A stretch of DNA of 64,000 nt from Alphaproteobacteria bacterium UBA6324 (GCA_002439085.1 DJSW01000020.1:23214-87213); one strand, 5' to 3'; positions 34,619 to 44,175 are shown, numbered from the stretch's first letter. A program made the numbers and translations. Notes: a model not told the origin generated them from the letters alone.

Positions 34619-37147
34619 TTATTTCTTTTTCAGCGCCGCCAAAGCCGCGAACGGCGATGTCGGGTCGATTTCCTTTTCGTCGTGTTTCGGGGTTTTGTGC
34701 TTTCTGAATTTCGGCTGGATCATCAGGATTTCGGTTTCCTTCGTTTCTTCGCCGACGGTTTCGGTTTTCGTTTCCTTCGTGATTCTGAATCCGAGGAAAC
34801 CGAACACTTCTTCGGCTTCGTCGCGTTTCAATCCGGCGATCGACAGCAATTCCAGCGGCAGGATTTGCGGCTTGCCCTTGTCCTGACGGGTGATTTCGCG
34901 CAGTTTCGCGGTGAACCGTTCCATCACATCGACGCGGATCGCCCGCGTTCCGGCCAAAGCGTACCCTTGCGCCAGATACAGGGCGCGCGGCACGCCGCGT
35001 TCGACGGCGAAAGACATCTTGCCGTCAACGGCGAATCCGGTTTCGTACTGCGTTTTTTCAAACCAGATTTTCCACAAAACGGCCAAAACGCGTTGCGCCG
35101 CGGGTTTCAGCAACATCGGGAAGAACAGATAGTCGTGGCCGAGGCGCAAACCGGCCTTGGCCAGCACTTTTTTATCCGCGTCGTTCAGCCCTTTGATCAA
35201 ATCGGCCACTTTTTCGCGCGGCATCGTCCCCAGCTGTTCGGCGACCTGCCACAAAATGCCGCGGGCGGACCCCGAGGCGTTTTCCTCGTCCAGCGTGCGC
35301 AAAGCCGTGAACAGCGGCGCGATTTTGTTGTTCAGATAGACTTCCAGCCAGCCGGTCAAGCGTGTTTTGACCTGATCGATCTGCGCCTGATCGACGGTTT
35401 CATGAATGCTGACGGTCACGGCGGGGTGCAGGATGTCGCGGCCCTTGACGACCTTGCCCAAAACCTGTCCTTTCCACAGGATTTCCGCGTTGTTTTCCAA
35501 CGTGAAATCGTCCTGCGGCGCGGCGCAGACGGCGGCCACCCTGTTTTGAAATTCCGCCTGCAAAGCCTTTTCCGCCGCCGAAATCAAAACGCGGTCGGCG
35601 AATTTGCCCGCGCCCGTGATCGGTTCAAAACGCAGTCCGTTCATTTTGCCGACCTGTTGCCCTTCGACTTCGACAACGCCGTCTTCGTCGATTTTAGTGA
35701 ACAATTCAACTTGTGCTTTCATACCTTTAACCAAAACAGATGTACGCCTATCCACGAACCGTTGAGCCAGCTTTTGATGCAAAGCGTCCGACAGCCTGTC
35801 TTCAACCGCCCTCGTCCTTTCACGCCAGTACGCCGACCGGTCGATCCATTCCTTTCTTTGCGCAATATACGTCCAAATTCGGATTCCTGCAATACGTCCC
35901 GTGACGGTATCAATGTCGCCGTTCGCATTATCCAGAAAAGCGACCTGCTTTTCCATGAAATCCTGCGGCACGCGGCCGGTTTCCAAAATGTGGCGGTAAA
36001 TGCGCCCGACCAGTTTGGCGTGGGCTTCGGGCGTGACTTTGCGAAAATCGGGGATGCGGCACACGTCCCACAGCAAAGCCACCCACGACGGGCTGTCCGC
36101 CAGCCGGACGATTCCCGCGTCGCGCGCCAGCGATTCCAGCACCTGCTGGTCTTCGGCCTTGCGCGCGCCGACCAAACCGGCTTTGTCGGGGCGGACGTTC
36201 AAACTGCGAATCAGGGATTCGATCGTCGTCATCCGCAAATCGGGATTGCGCCAAAACAGGTGCGGCAGGGGTTCAAAGCGGTGTTCCTCGATCCGGTCGA
36301 TCACATCCTGCGTCATCGCGGACGCTTCGGCCGCCGCGCCGAACGTGCCGTCCTGCATATAACGCCCCGCGCGTCCCGCGATCTGCGCCAGTTCCGCCGG
36401 TGTCAAAGCCCGCATCCGCTGTCCGTCGAATTTGCGCAAAGACGTGAAGCAGACGTGCCGCACGTCCATGTTCAGCCCCATGCCGATCGCGTCGGTGGCG
36501 ACCAGATAATCAACCTCGCCCGATTGGAACATATCGACCTGCGCGTTTCGGGTGCGGGGGCTCAGCGCGCCCATTACGACCGCCGCGCCGCCCTTTTGCC
36601 GGCGGATCAGCTCGGCCAGCGCATACACGTCGGGGATTGAAAAACCGATCACCGCCGACCGTGGGGGCAGGCGGGTGATTTTCTTGATCCCCGTGTAGGT
36701 CAGTTTTGAAAAACGCGGGCGCGTTTCGATTTCAATGTCGGGCAGCAGCTGTTTCAACAGCGGTTTGATCGTTTCCGCGCCCAGAAACATCGTTTCCCGC
36801 ATTCCCCGCGCGTTCAGCAGGCGGTCGGTGAAGATGTGTCCGCGTTCCGTGTCCGCCGCCATTTGGATTTCATCAACGGCCAGAAACTCGACCTTGCGTT
36901 CCAACGGCATCGCTTCGACCGTGCAGACGAAATAGGACGGGGATTCGGGCATGATCTTTTCTTCGCCCGTGATCAGGGCGACGGCGCCCTCTCCCTTGAT
37001 CCGGACGATTTTGTCGTAGTTTTCGCGCGCCAACAGCCGCAAAGGAAACCCGATCATGCCCGTGCGGTATGTCAGCATTTTTTCGACGGCCAGATACGTT
37101 TTGCCCGTGTTCGTGGGGCCCAGCAACGCTTTTACGACACTTTCCAT
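34619..37147 (-). CDS. SUV3-like superfamily II RNA helicase
   Basis: An 842-residue ATP-dependent helicase related to mitochondrial SUV3. Motif I is GPTNTGKT at residues ~10-17, motif II VDEIQ (a DExH/D variant), motif VI QIAGRAGRYMQDGTFG. The long C-terminal half lacks recognised domains apart from acidic and Lys-rich stretches. Its alphaproteobacterial relatives sit beside the S4 protein and ferredoxin exactly as here. Probable role in RNA turnover or ribosome maintenance. Confidence 0.92.
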   Translation of the reverse strand: MESVVKALLGPTNTGKTYLAVEKMLTYRTGMIGFPLRLLARENYDKIVRIKGEGAVALITGEEKIMPESPSYFVCTVEAMPLERKVEFLAVDEIQMAADTERGHIFTDRLLNARGMRETMFLGAETIKPLLKQLLPDIEIETRPRFSKLTYTGIKKITRLPPRSAVIGFSIPDVYALAELIRRQKGGAAVVMGALSPRTRNAQVDMFQSGEVDYLVATDAIGMGLNMDVRHVCFTSLRKFDGQRMRALTPAELAQIAGRAGRYMQDGTFGAAAEASAMTQDVIDRIEEHRFEPLPHLFWRNPDLRMTTIESLIRSLNVRPDKAGLVGARKAEDQQVLESLARDAGIVRLADSPSWVALLWDVCRIPDFRKVTPEAHAKLVGRIYRHILETGRVPQDFMEKQVAFLDNANGDIDTVTGRIAGIRIWTYIAQRKEWIDRSAYWRERTRAVEDRLSDALHQKLAQRFVDRRTSVLVKGMKAQVELFTKIDEDGVVEVEGQQVGKMNGLRFEPITGAGKFADRVLISAAEKALQAEFQNRVAAVCAAPQDDFTLENNAEILWKGQVLGKVVKGRDILHPAVTVSIHETVDQAQIDQVKTRLTGWLEVYLNNKIAPLFTALRTLDEENASGSARGILWQVAEQLGTMPREKVADLIKGLNDADKKVLAKAGLRLGHDYLFFPMLLKPAAQRVLAVLWKIWFEKTQYETGFAVDGKMSFAVERGVPRALYLAQGYALAGTRAIRVDVMERFTAKLREITRQDKGKPQILPLELLSIAGLKRDEAEEVFGFLGFRITKETKTETVGEETKETEILMIQPKFRKHKTPKHDEKEIDPTSPFAALAALKKK

Positions 37148-37170
37148 GGCTGAATCTTTCCTTTAAAGGG

Positions 37171-37197
37171 TTGAAATCGGCGCAACGATCACCTAAT
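37171..37197 (+). promoter_or_regulatory. Possible heat-shock promoter of htpG
   Basis: TTGAAA (37171-37176) and ACCTAAT (37191-37197), 14 bases apart, loosely match sigma32 promoters (CTTGAAA and CCTATnT type). There is no good sigma70 alternative in the 80-base gap. Confidence 0.35.
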
Positions 37198-37227
37198 TAA
37201 AATCAGTTCTTTCATCAGGAGGTTATA

Positions 37228-39087
37228 ATGTCGGAAGAAAAAATGCAATTCCAAGCCGAAGTCGGCAAAATTTTGGATATTGTCGTCAACGCCCTTTATT
37301 CGGACACTGACATCTTTTTGCGCGAACTGATTTCCAACGCGTCGGACGCGTGCGACAAATTGCGCTATGCCGCGATCATGAAACCCGATATCGCCAAAGG
37401 CGACGGCGAATTCAAAATCGACATCACTCCTGACAAAGACGCGCACACGCTGACGATCGCGGACAACGGCATCGGCATGAACAAACAGGATCTGATCAAG
37501 GATCTGGGGTCGATCGGGCGTTCCGGTTCGGCCGAGTTTTTGAACAACCTGACGGGCGACAAGCAAAAGGACGCCACCATCATCGGCCAGTTCGGCGTCG
37601 GATTCTATTCCGCTTTCATGGTCGCGGAAAAGGTCGAAGTCCGTTCCCGCAAAGCCGGTGAAGAGGAAGGATGGCTGTGGACTTCGACGGGCAAGGGCGC
37701 GTTCACCGTCGCCGAGGAAAAGGATGTTTCCCGCGGCACGAAAATCACGCTGTACTTGAAACCCGACGCGTACCAATACGCCGAAGCGTCCGAAGTCCGC
37801 CGCATCGTGCGCCAGTTTTCCGACCACATCTCTTTCCCCGTCGTCATGCACTATATGGGCGAAACGGAAACGGTGAACATGGCCAGCGCGTTATGGACGC
37901 GCAACAAAGCCGACATCACCGCGGCGCAGTACAATGATTTCTACCGCCATATTTCCCACGCGTTCGACGATCCGTGGGACATTTTGCATTACAAAGCCGA
38001 AGGCACGATCGAATACACCGCGCTGATGTTCATTCCGACAAAAACGCCGTTCGACATTTTCCAGCCCAACCGCAACGCGCAGATCAAGCTGTACATCAAC
38101 CGCGTTTTCATCACCGACCAAGTGCCGGATATGTTGCCGAACTATCTGCGTTTCGTGCAGGGCGTCATCGACACGAAAGAACTGCCGCTGAATGTTTCAC
38201 GTGAAATGCTGCAAAGAACCCCCGTTCTGGCGAAAATCAAAACGGGCGTCGTCCGCCGCATTTTGAACGAATTGAAAAAACGTTCCGAAAACGAGCAGGA
38301 TTACCTGAAATTCTGGGACGCTTTCGGCGCCGTTTTGAAAGAGGGCATCTTTGAAGATCCGGAAAACCGCGAAGAAATCGCCGGATTGTGCCGTTTTTAT
38401 TCGACGAACGGCGACGGATTGACGACGCTGGACGATTACGTTTCCCGCATGAAAGACGGGCAAAAGAGCATTTACTACATTACGGGCGACGATCTGGCCG
38501 TTCTGCGCAACAATCCGCAGCTGGAGGGGTTTGCCGCGCGCGGGGTTGAAGTGTTGCTGCTGGTCGATCCGATTGATGAATTTTGGCCGCAGGGGCTGAC
38601 GCAGTACAAGGAAAAGACGATCAAGGCCGTCAACGCCGGCGCGCAGGAATTGGAAACGTTGGCGGTCACGGACGATTCGGGCAAGGCGGAAAAAGCGCCG
38701 CAGTCCGATTTGGACGCGCTGATGAAATTTATGAAAGACATCGTCGGCGATGAAGTCAAAGAAGTGCGCACGACCGAACGTCTGACAAAAAGTCCCGTCG
38801 CGCTGTCAACCGGCGACGGCGAGGCGTCCATTCATCTGGAACGCCTGATGCGTCAACACAACCAACCGTCGCTGTACGTCAGCAACCGCTATTTCGATAT
38901 CAACCCGCGCCACCCGTTGATTAAAAAACTGGCGGCGAAAGTCGCGGCGGGCGACACCGGCGACACGAACAAAGCGTTGGTGCAGGTGCTGTTTGATCAG
39001 GCCAAAATCATCGAAGGCGAACCGATCAAGGATCCCGCGGCGTTTTCGCAGCGCGTGACGGATTTCATGATGCTGTCCGTCAACTGA
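37228..39087 (+). CDS. htpG: Molecular chaperone HtpG (Hsp90)
   Basis: A 619-residue Hsp90. The GHKL ATPase domain shows ELISNASDACDKLRY, DNGIGM and GQFGVGFYSAFMVA; the middle domain shows RVFITDQ and PLNVSREMLQ; a C-terminal dimer domain follows. AGGAGG precedes the ATG. The NVSRE codons coincide with a parS-like palindrome (38193-38208). Confidence 0.98.
   Translation: MSEEKMQFQAEVGKILDIVVNALYSDTDIFLRELISNASDACDKLRYAAIMKPDIAKGDGEFKIDITPDKDAHTLTIADNGIGMNKQDLIKDLGSIGRSGSAEFLNNLTGDKQKDATIIGQFGVGFYSAFMVAEKVEVRSRKAGEEEGWLWTSTGKGAFTVAEEKDVSRGTKITLYLKPDAYQYAEASEVRRIVRQFSDHISFPVVMHYMGETETVNMASALWTRNKADITAAQYNDFYRHISHAFDDPWDILHYKAEGTIEYTALMFIPTKTPFDIFQPNRNAQIKLYINRVFITDQVPDMLPNYLRFVQGVIDTKELPLNVSREMLQRTPVLAKIKTGVVRRILNELKKRSENEQDYLKFWDAFGAVLKEGIFEDPENREEIAGLCRFYSTNGDGLTTLDDYVSRMKDGQKSIYYITGDDLAVLRNNPQLEGFAARGVEVLLLVDPIDEFWPQGLTQYKEKTIKAVNAGAQELETLAVTDDSGKAEKAPQSDLDALMKFMKDIVGDEVKEVRTTERLTKSPVALSTGDGEASIHLERLMRQHNQPSLYVSNRYFDINPRHPLIKKLAAKVAAGDTGDTNKALVQVLFDQAKIIEGEPIKDPAAFSQRVTDFMMLSVN
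38193..38208. promoter_or_regulatory. parS-like site inside htpG
   Basis: TGTTTCACGTGAAATG matches 14 of 16 bases of the parS consensus; the central 12-base palindrome TTTCACGTGAAA is intact. It encodes NVSREM of HtpG, using TCA for Ser although this genome mostly uses TCC, TCG or AGC. Confidence 0.5.
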
Positions 39088-39106
39088 CCCTTTTTAAACG
39101 CAAAGA

Positions 39107-39138
39107 AAAAACCGCCGCGGAAAACAAGGCGGTTTTTT
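39107..39138 (+). terminator. Terminator of htpG
   Basis: AAAACCGCC/GGCGGTTTT stem followed by a run of eight T. Confidence 0.85.
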
Positions 39139-39172
39139 TTGTGTCCGGATAGTTTCGTCCGTTTTTTTGTGT

Positions 39173-39202
39173 AAAAAAAAGGGGTTGCCCGAAAGCAACC
39201 CC
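39173..39202 (-). terminator. Terminator of the YjfB-like gene
   Basis: On the minus strand GGGGTTGC/GCAACCCC forms a perfect 8-bp stem followed by eight T, 24 bases after the stop codon. Confidence 0.85.
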
Positions 39203-39225
39203 GAAAAGGAAACAAGGAGAACGTT

Positions 39226-39417
39226 TCAAACGAGAATGTCGAGCATTGCGCCCCGACCGTCTGCACTGGCAGCAGCGGATTGTGTCGCTTCTGTAAGGAG
39301 GGTGGTCACGGCCTGTTGCTGTTCCGCCGCGCTCTTTGTCGCCGCCATCGCCATAGAGGCGCGCAGCATCTGCGCCTGCATCGCAACAATCTGTTCCGCA
39401 ACATCAGAAACGTACAT
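39226..39417 (-). CDS. Small YjfB-like putative motility protein
   Basis: A 63-residue Ala/Gln-rich helical protein, MYVSDVAEQIVAMQAQMLRA through to the C-terminal GRGAMLDILV. The pattern (N-terminal V/S-rich helix, Gln-rich core, GxxLDI-V end) resembles the YjfB putative motility family. No flagellar genes are in the window. ATG at 39417 is chosen over TTG at 39432 because GAGG lies 8 bases ahead. Confidence 0.6.
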   Translation of the reverse strand: MYVSDVAEQIVAMQAQMLRASMAMAATKSAAEQQQAVTTLLTEATQSAAASADGRGAMLDILV

Positions 39418-39639
39418 AAGATCCTCGCTCAAATTTCCTTATATCCGTTTTTTATTATACCGTTTTTTGGCGGATAATCAACCAAAATCGGAAAAATCGG
39501 CAACCTGTTCAAAACAATAAGATTTTTGGAATAATTCAAAAATTCGACATCCGGAAGGCAAAAAATTTTTCATTTTTTTCGTAAGAAAAGTTTCGCCGCT
39601 CCGTTTAACGAATCAAGAACGACCGAAAGGAGAACCGAT

Positions 39640-40575
39640 ATGAATAGGAATTTAAAAGCCTCTGCCGTTGCAGCCGCCGCTTTACTTTTCTGCTTTGGCG
39701 CGCCCGCGAACGCCGCCCCGAAAGCGTTTCGTTACAGCACGACGGTTGAAAAGGAACGGCCGGAATTGAACGAAGAAACAAAACGTTTGATCAAAGCTTA
39801 CCGTCAAAACCCGACCGATGAAAACAGGGCGGCGTTGAAAAGACAGGTTGAAATCAACTATGACAACGTGATCGCCCGTAAAAAGGCTAAGTTGGAGGAA
39901 TTGAAACGCACGGCGCGCCACGAATCCAAAATCCGCGAAATGGAAGAAATCGTCGCCGAGGTCGTCAAAGACCGCGACAACCGCGTTGAGCAAAGTATGC
40001 GCCGGTTTACCGATCCCCGCTTGCGCCCCGGCGCGCGGGAAACGACGGACGGATTCCTGCCCGTTTTGGGGGCGGCGCAAAACGTCGATATCGCCTATAC
40101 CCCCGTGACAAACGCGCAATATCTCGCTTTTTTGCGGGAAAAGGGAAAAGACGTTTCCGGTTATGACGGTCGTCCGAACCATCCGGCCGTGAATGTGTCC
40201 TATAACGACGCCGTCGCTTATGCCGCGTGGATGACGGACAAGGACGGCAAAGCGGCTTATCGTCTGCCGACCGAACGGGAATGGGAAATGGCCGCCGGAC
40301 ATATGCCTAAAGACGCCGATTTCAACAACGGCGTTCAAACCGGCACATCCGCCGTTGACGCCTATAAAACGACTTTGTCCGCCAGCGGCGCGGTCGATAT
40401 GTGGGGAAATTGCTGGGAATGGACTTCAACGGTCAAGGAAAACGGCCAAAAAGCCGTCAAAGGCGGATCGTTCGATTCTCCGCGCATGAAATGCCGGACG
40501 GAGGAACGCGACGAATCCCGTAATCCCGCCAACGGATACAACAATGTTTGCTTTCGCCTGATCCGTGAAAAGTAA
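39640..40575 (+). CDS. Secreted FGE/SUMF1-like (formylglycine-generating-enzyme fold) protein
   Basis: A 311-residue exported protein. Signal peptide to ~25 (LLFCFGAPANAA), a charged helical or coiled region (~45-130), then an FGE-sulfatase domain: YTPVTNAQYLAFLRE, AYRLPTEREWEMAAG, VDMWGNCWEWTS, VKGGSFDSPRMKCRTEER and NVCFRLIRE. Only one Cys lies at the usual catalytic stretch, so true sulfatase activation is doubtful; these folds often act as binding or scaffold modules. The gene at 40599 follows 23 bases downstream, probably in the same operon. Confidence 0.85.
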   Translation: MNRNLKASAVAAAALLFCFGAPANAAPKAFRYSTTVEKERPELNEETKRLIKAYRQNPTDENRAALKRQVEINYDNVIARKKAKLEELKRTARHESKIREMEEIVAEVVKDRDNRVEQSMRRFTDPRLRPGARETTDGFLPVLGAAQNVDIAYTPVTNAQYLAFLREKGKDVSGYDGRPNHPAVNVSYNDAVAYAAWMTDKDGKAAYRLPTEREWEMAAGHMPKDADFNNGVQTGTSAVDAYKTTLSASGAVDMWGNCWEWTSTVKENGQKAVKGGSFDSPRMKCRTEERDESRNPANGYNNVCFRLIREK

Positions 40576-40598
40576 ACTTTTTGAAAAGGAGAAAAAAC

Positions 40599-40943
40599 AT
40601 GAATAAATTATTCGCTTTTGTCTTGTCCGGCTTGTTAATCGCCGGATGCGCCGCCCCCGCCTGTGCCGAAACCGGAACAAACGCCGATGCGGCCGCCGTC
40701 ACCGTCAAAGCCGACGGATTGAAAAACGGCCTGAAAGAAGGGTTGAAAGACGGTTATAAAAAGGAACAGCCCGACGGAATGAAAGAAGGCATGAAAGACG
40801 GTCTGAAATACGGATTAAAGGACGGATTGAAGGAAGGGCTGAAAGACGGCGCGAAAAAAGACACCACTCGTCCCGCCCGCCGTAAAAAATTGAAAGAGGG
40901 TTTGAAAAACGGTGCTAAAAAAACAGTGTCATCCGAAGAATGA
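40599..40943 (+). CDS. Lipoprotein with GLKx tetrapeptide repeats
   Basis: A 114-residue protein: lipobox signal (MNKLFAFVLSGLLIAGCAAP), then about a dozen imperfect four-residue repeats of the form G-(L/M/Y)-K-x (DGLKNGLKEGLKDGYK, DGMKEGMKDGLKYGLKDG and more), then a basic tail. The repeats would place Lys and a hydrophobic residue at period four, so one helical face could be charged. AAGGAG precedes the ATG. No family is recognised. Likely partner of the FGE-like protein upstream. Confidence 0.75.
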   Translation: MNKLFAFVLSGLLIAGCAAPACAETGTNADAAAVTVKADGLKNGLKEGLKDGYKKEQPDGMKEGMKDGLKYGLKDGLKEGLKDGAKKDTTRPARRKKLKEGLKNGAKKTVSSEE

Positions 40944-40975
40944 CGCCGGACGACAATATCACTTAAACATTACGG

Positions 40976-41002
40976 AAAGCGGCATCGGTTTTGCCGCTTT
41001 TC
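40976..41002 (+). terminator. Terminator of the GLK-repeat lipoprotein gene
   Basis: AAAGCGGCA/TGCCGCTTTT stem; also able to act on the leftward flavodoxin gene ending at 41015. Confidence 0.7.
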
Positions 41003-41014
41003 GTTATGTGTTTC

Positions 41015-41626
41015 CTACAGCCCGTTGATCCACGCGGCGATTTTGGCGGTGACGGCGTCGTCGTATTCTTTGCCCATGTTGTTGAACGACGCGTCGGGCA
41101 GGATTTGCGCGTTTTTCGTCAAGGCCGTGACATCCGGCAAAAACGTGCCGCGGTTGCTGCCCTGTGTCGAAAAGAAAGCGACCTTTCTGCCCTGAAAATC
41201 CGTTTGTTCCAGATACGACAGCACCGGAGTCGCCGCCGTGTACCACCACACGGGCGCGCCGATAAACACGATATCATATCCGGTCAAATCGGGCAGTTGT
41301 TTCAACGCCGGATATTTTTTCGTTTTCAGCTGTTCCTTGATCGCCAGATGCAGTTTCGCCCCCGTCGGCAGAGGTTCTGCGGTTTCCAGACGGAACGTGT
41401 CCGCGCCCGTCAGTGTTTTGATTTTGTCGGCGATTTCCTTTGTGTGGCCGGTCAGCGAATAATAAACGACCAACACTTTGCCCAAATCTTTTTTAACTTC
41501 GGCGGATTTGTCCGCGTATTGCGCCATTTCCCGTTTGTTGACGGACGAAACGCGGTACAGGTGCCACAGCCCCGCGGCGGCGGCGACAATGGCGGCGGCG
41601 ATCAAAACGTACAAAGCGTATTTCAT
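41015..41626 (-). CDS. Membrane-anchored flavodoxin
   Basis: A 203-residue protein with an N-terminal membrane helix (MKYALYVLIAAAIVAAAAGL) followed by a flavodoxin domain. VLVVYYSLTGHTKEIADKI is the FMN phosphate loop; FIGAPVWWYTAATPVLSYL and FFSTQGSNRGTFLPDV bind the isoalloxazine ring. It probably carries electrons on the periplasmic or membrane face. It abuts hisB, whose stop overlaps its start. Confidence 0.9.
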   Translation of the reverse strand: MKYALYVLIAAAIVAAAAGLWHLYRVSSVNKREMAQYADKSAEVKKDLGKVLVVYYSLTGHTKEIADKIKTLTGADTFRLETAEPLPTGAKLHLAIKEQLKTKKYPALKQLPDLTGYDIVFIGAPVWWYTAATPVLSYLEQTDFQGRKVAFFSTQGSNRGTFLPDVTALTKNAQILPDASFNNMGKEYDDAVTAKIAAWINGL

Positions 41627-42213
41627 TATAAAGCTCCTTTGGTTGAAGGCAGGATGTCTTTTGCTCTTTCGTCAAATTCGACGGCATGGCGCAAAGCCCG
41701 CGCGAACGCCTTGAAGCACGATTCTATGATATGGTGCGAATTGCCGCCATACAGATTTTCGATATGCACCGCGGCGCGCAGGTTGTCGGCGACGGCGGTG
41801 AAAAATTCCTTGAACACTTCGGTGTCGATGTCGCCGATTTTTTCGGTCGGAAAATCGACGCGCCAGACACAGACGCCCCGTCCGCTTAAGTCCAGAACGC
41901 AGCGGCTGAGCGATTCGTCCATCGGGACGCACGCCGCGCCGTAGCGGTTGACGCCCTTTTTATCGCCAAACGCCCGCGCGACCGTTTGGCCGATGACGAT
42001 ACCGGCGTCTTCGACCAGATGATGCGCGTCAACGTGCAGGTCGCCGGTCGCTTTGACGGTCAGGTCGATCAGGCTGTGGCGCGACAGTTGTTCCAGCATA
42101 TGGTCGAAAAATCCGCATCCCGTGGAGATGTCGTATTTCCCCGTGCCGTCCAGATTGACAAAGACTTTGATTCGCGTTTCCGCGGTGTTCCGTTTCGTTT
42201 CGGCCGTGCGCAT
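41626..42213 (-). CDS. hisB: Imidazoleglycerol-phosphate dehydratase
   Basis: A 195-residue HisB catalysing the sixth step of histidine synthesis. Metal-binding motifs GCGFFDHMLEQLSRHS, DAHHLVEDAGI, YGAACVPMDES and GGNSHHIIESCFKAFARAL are all intact. Divergent from hslVU, a common alphaproteobacterial arrangement, but the usual hisH-hisA-hisF do not follow; a flavodoxin does. Confidence 0.97.
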   Translation of the reverse strand: MRTAETKRNTAETRIKVFVNLDGTGKYDISTGCGFFDHMLEQLSRHSLIDLTVKATGDLHVDAHHLVEDAGIVIGQTVARAFGDKKGVNRYGAACVPMDESLSRCVLDLSGRGVCVWRVDFPTEKIGDIDTEVFKEFFTAVADNLRAAVHIENLYGGNSHHIIESCFKAFARALRHAVEFDERAKDILPSTKGAL

Positions 42214-42292
42214 TTGCTTTTTCCTTTCTTTCGGCGATAATCTGTTTTAAACCACATTAACGCAGTTTTTTATGCAAAGCAAAGGAGATGTC

Positions 42293-42835
42293 ATGGATAA
42301 CCAAACGCCGGCTTTACGCGGCACGACGATTTTGTGCGTCCGCAAAAACGGTTCCGTCGTCATCGCGGGCGACGGACAGGTGACGTTCGGCAACACGGTG
42401 TTGAAAAGCAACGCCAGAAAAGTGCGCCGGTTGGGCAACGGCGGCATCATCGCCGGATTCGCGGGCGCGACCGCCGACGCGTTCACTTTGTTTGAACGGT
42501 TGGAGGAAAAGTTGGAAAAAAATTCGTTCCAGCTGACGCGCGCGTGTGTCGAACTGGCCAAAGACTGGCGCACGGACAAATATTTGCGCAAATTGGAAGC
42601 GATGATGATCGTCGCGGACAAGGACGCCACGCTGGTTTTGACGGGCAACGGCGACGTTTTGGAACCGCAGCGCGGGCTGATCGGCATCGGGTCGGGCGGA
42701 TCGTATGCGCAGGCGGCTGCGCTGGCGTTGATCGATACGGACATGACGGCGCGGGAAATCGTTGAAAAGGCGATGAACATCGCGGCCGACATTTGCATTT
42801 ACACCAACCACAACATCATTACGGAAAGCTTATGA
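42293..42835 (+). CDS. hslV: ATP-dependent protease subunit HslV (ClpQ)
   Basis: A 180-residue threonine protease. After a short propeptide (MDNQTPALRG) the nucleophile Thr begins TTILCVRKNGSVVIAGDGQVT; GNARKVRRL-type sequence (KSNARKVRRLGNG) and GSGGSYAQAAALAL follow. It forms the proteolytic core with HslU. AAAGGAGA precedes ATG 42293; an upstream in-frame ATG is not favoured. Overlaps hslU by ATGA. Confidence 0.97.
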   Translation: MDNQTPALRGTTILCVRKNGSVVIAGDGQVTFGNTVLKSNARKVRRLGNGGIIAGFAGATADAFTLFERLEEKLEKNSFQLTRACVELAKDWRTDKYLRKLEAMMIVADKDATLVLTGNGDVLEPQRGLIGIGSGGSYAQAAALALIDTDMTAREIVEKAMNIAADICIYTNHNIITESL

Positions 42836-44142
42836 ATATGTTTTTTTCACCCCGCGAAATCGTTTCCGAACTCGACCGTCACATCATCGGGCAGGACGAA
42901 GCCAAGCGCGCCGTCGCCGTGGCGTTGCGCAACCGCTGGCGCCGTCAGCAAATCCCCGCCGCTTTGCGCGAAGAGGTCGTGCCGAAAAACATCCTGATGA
43001 TCGGGCCGACGGGGGTCGGGAAAACCGAAATCGCCCGCCGGTTGGCGAAATTGGCGCAGGCGCCCTTTATCAAAACCGAAGCGACGAAATTCACGGAAAT
43101 CGGCTATGTCGGCCGCGATGTCGAAAGCATTATCCGCGATCTGGTCGAAATATCCATCACGATGACGCGCAAAAAAATGCGCAAGGACGTGCACGTCAAG
43201 GCCGAAGCCGCGGCCGAGGAACGCGTGATCGACGCTTTGGTCGGCGACATCGCGACGGACGAAACGCGGCAGAAGTTTAAAAAGCTGCTACGCGACGGCG
43301 CGCTGGACGATCGGGAAATCGAAATCGAGGTGCAGGACGGCCAGAACAATTCCATGCCGACGATCGACATTCCGGGGATGCCCGGCGCGCAGATGGGGAT
43401 GATTTCCTTGGGCGATCTGCTGGGCGGCAAAGGGACGACGTACCGCAAAAAGAAAATGACCGTCAAGGATTCCTACGACGTTTTGGTGACGGAGGAGTGC
43501 GACAACCTGATCGAACCGGAAAAAGTGATCAAAACGGCCGTGGAAAACGTCGAAAACAACGGCATCGTCTTCATTGACGAATTCGACAAGATTTGCGGCC
43601 GTGGCGAAGGTCGGAATCCGGACGTTTCGCGCGAAGGCGTCCAGCGCGACCTGTTGCCGTTGATAGAGGGAACGACCGTGGCGACCAAGCACGGCATGGT
43701 GAAAACAGATCATATCCTGTTTATCGCTTCAGGGGCTTTTCATGTATCGAAACCGTCCGATCTGTTGCCTGAATTGCAAGGCCGTTTGCCGATTCGCGTT
43801 GAATTAAAGCCGTTGAGTCAGGATGATTTCTACCGGATTTTGACAGAGCCGGAAGCGAATCTGATCCTGCAGTACAAGGAATTGATGAAAACGGAAAACT
43901 TCACGCTGGAATTTGACGACGGGGCGATACGGGAAATCGCCGCTTTAGCCGCCGAGGTCAACGAGAACGTCGAAAACATCGGCGCGCGCCGTTTGCACAC
44001 GATTATGGAAAAGCTGTTAGAGGATATTTCCTTTACCGCCGCCGAACGTCAGGGGGAAAAAGCGATCATTACAAAGGAACTGGTTGCGGAGAAAGTCGGC
44101 GCGTTGGCAAAAACATCGGACTTATCCAAATTCATCTTGTAA
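42832..44142 (+). CDS. hslU: HslUV protease ATPase subunit HslU (ClpY)
   Basis: A 436-residue AAA+ unfoldase. Walker A GPTGVGKTE, Walker B GIVFIDEFDKI, the I domain with long acidic stretches, and the C-terminal ISFTAAER...DLSKFIL, whose last residues insert into HslV. It starts at an ATG overlapping the hslV stop; ATG 42838 is an alternative. A GAAACGGACG hairpin terminates the operon. Confidence 0.98.
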   Translation: MNMFFSPREIVSELDRHIIGQDEAKRAVAVALRNRWRRQQIPAALREEVVPKNILMIGPTGVGKTEIARRLAKLAQAPFIKTEATKFTEIGYVGRDVESIIRDLVEISITMTRKKMRKDVHVKAEAAAEERVIDALVGDIATDETRQKFKKLLRDGALDDREIEIEVQDGQNNSMPTIDIPGMPGAQMGMISLGDLLGGKGTTYRKKKMTVKDSYDVLVTEECDNLIEPEKVIKTAVENVENNGIVFIDEFDKICGRGEGRNPDVSREGVQRDLLPLIEGTTVATKHGMVKTDHILFIASGAFHVSKPSDLLPELQGRLPIRVELKPLSQDDFYRILTEPEANLILQYKELMKTENFTLEFDDGAIREIAALAAEVNENVENIGARRLHTIMEKLLEDISFTAAERQGEKAIITKELVAEKVGALAKTSDLSKFIL

Positions 44143-44175
44143 CCGTCTGCGTTGTTGCGTGATGGGAATAAATAT

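Noticed and set aside
41015..42213. Histidine operon beyond hisB
   Set aside because: The gene after hisB is a membrane flavodoxin and no hisH, hisA or hisF is present in the window.
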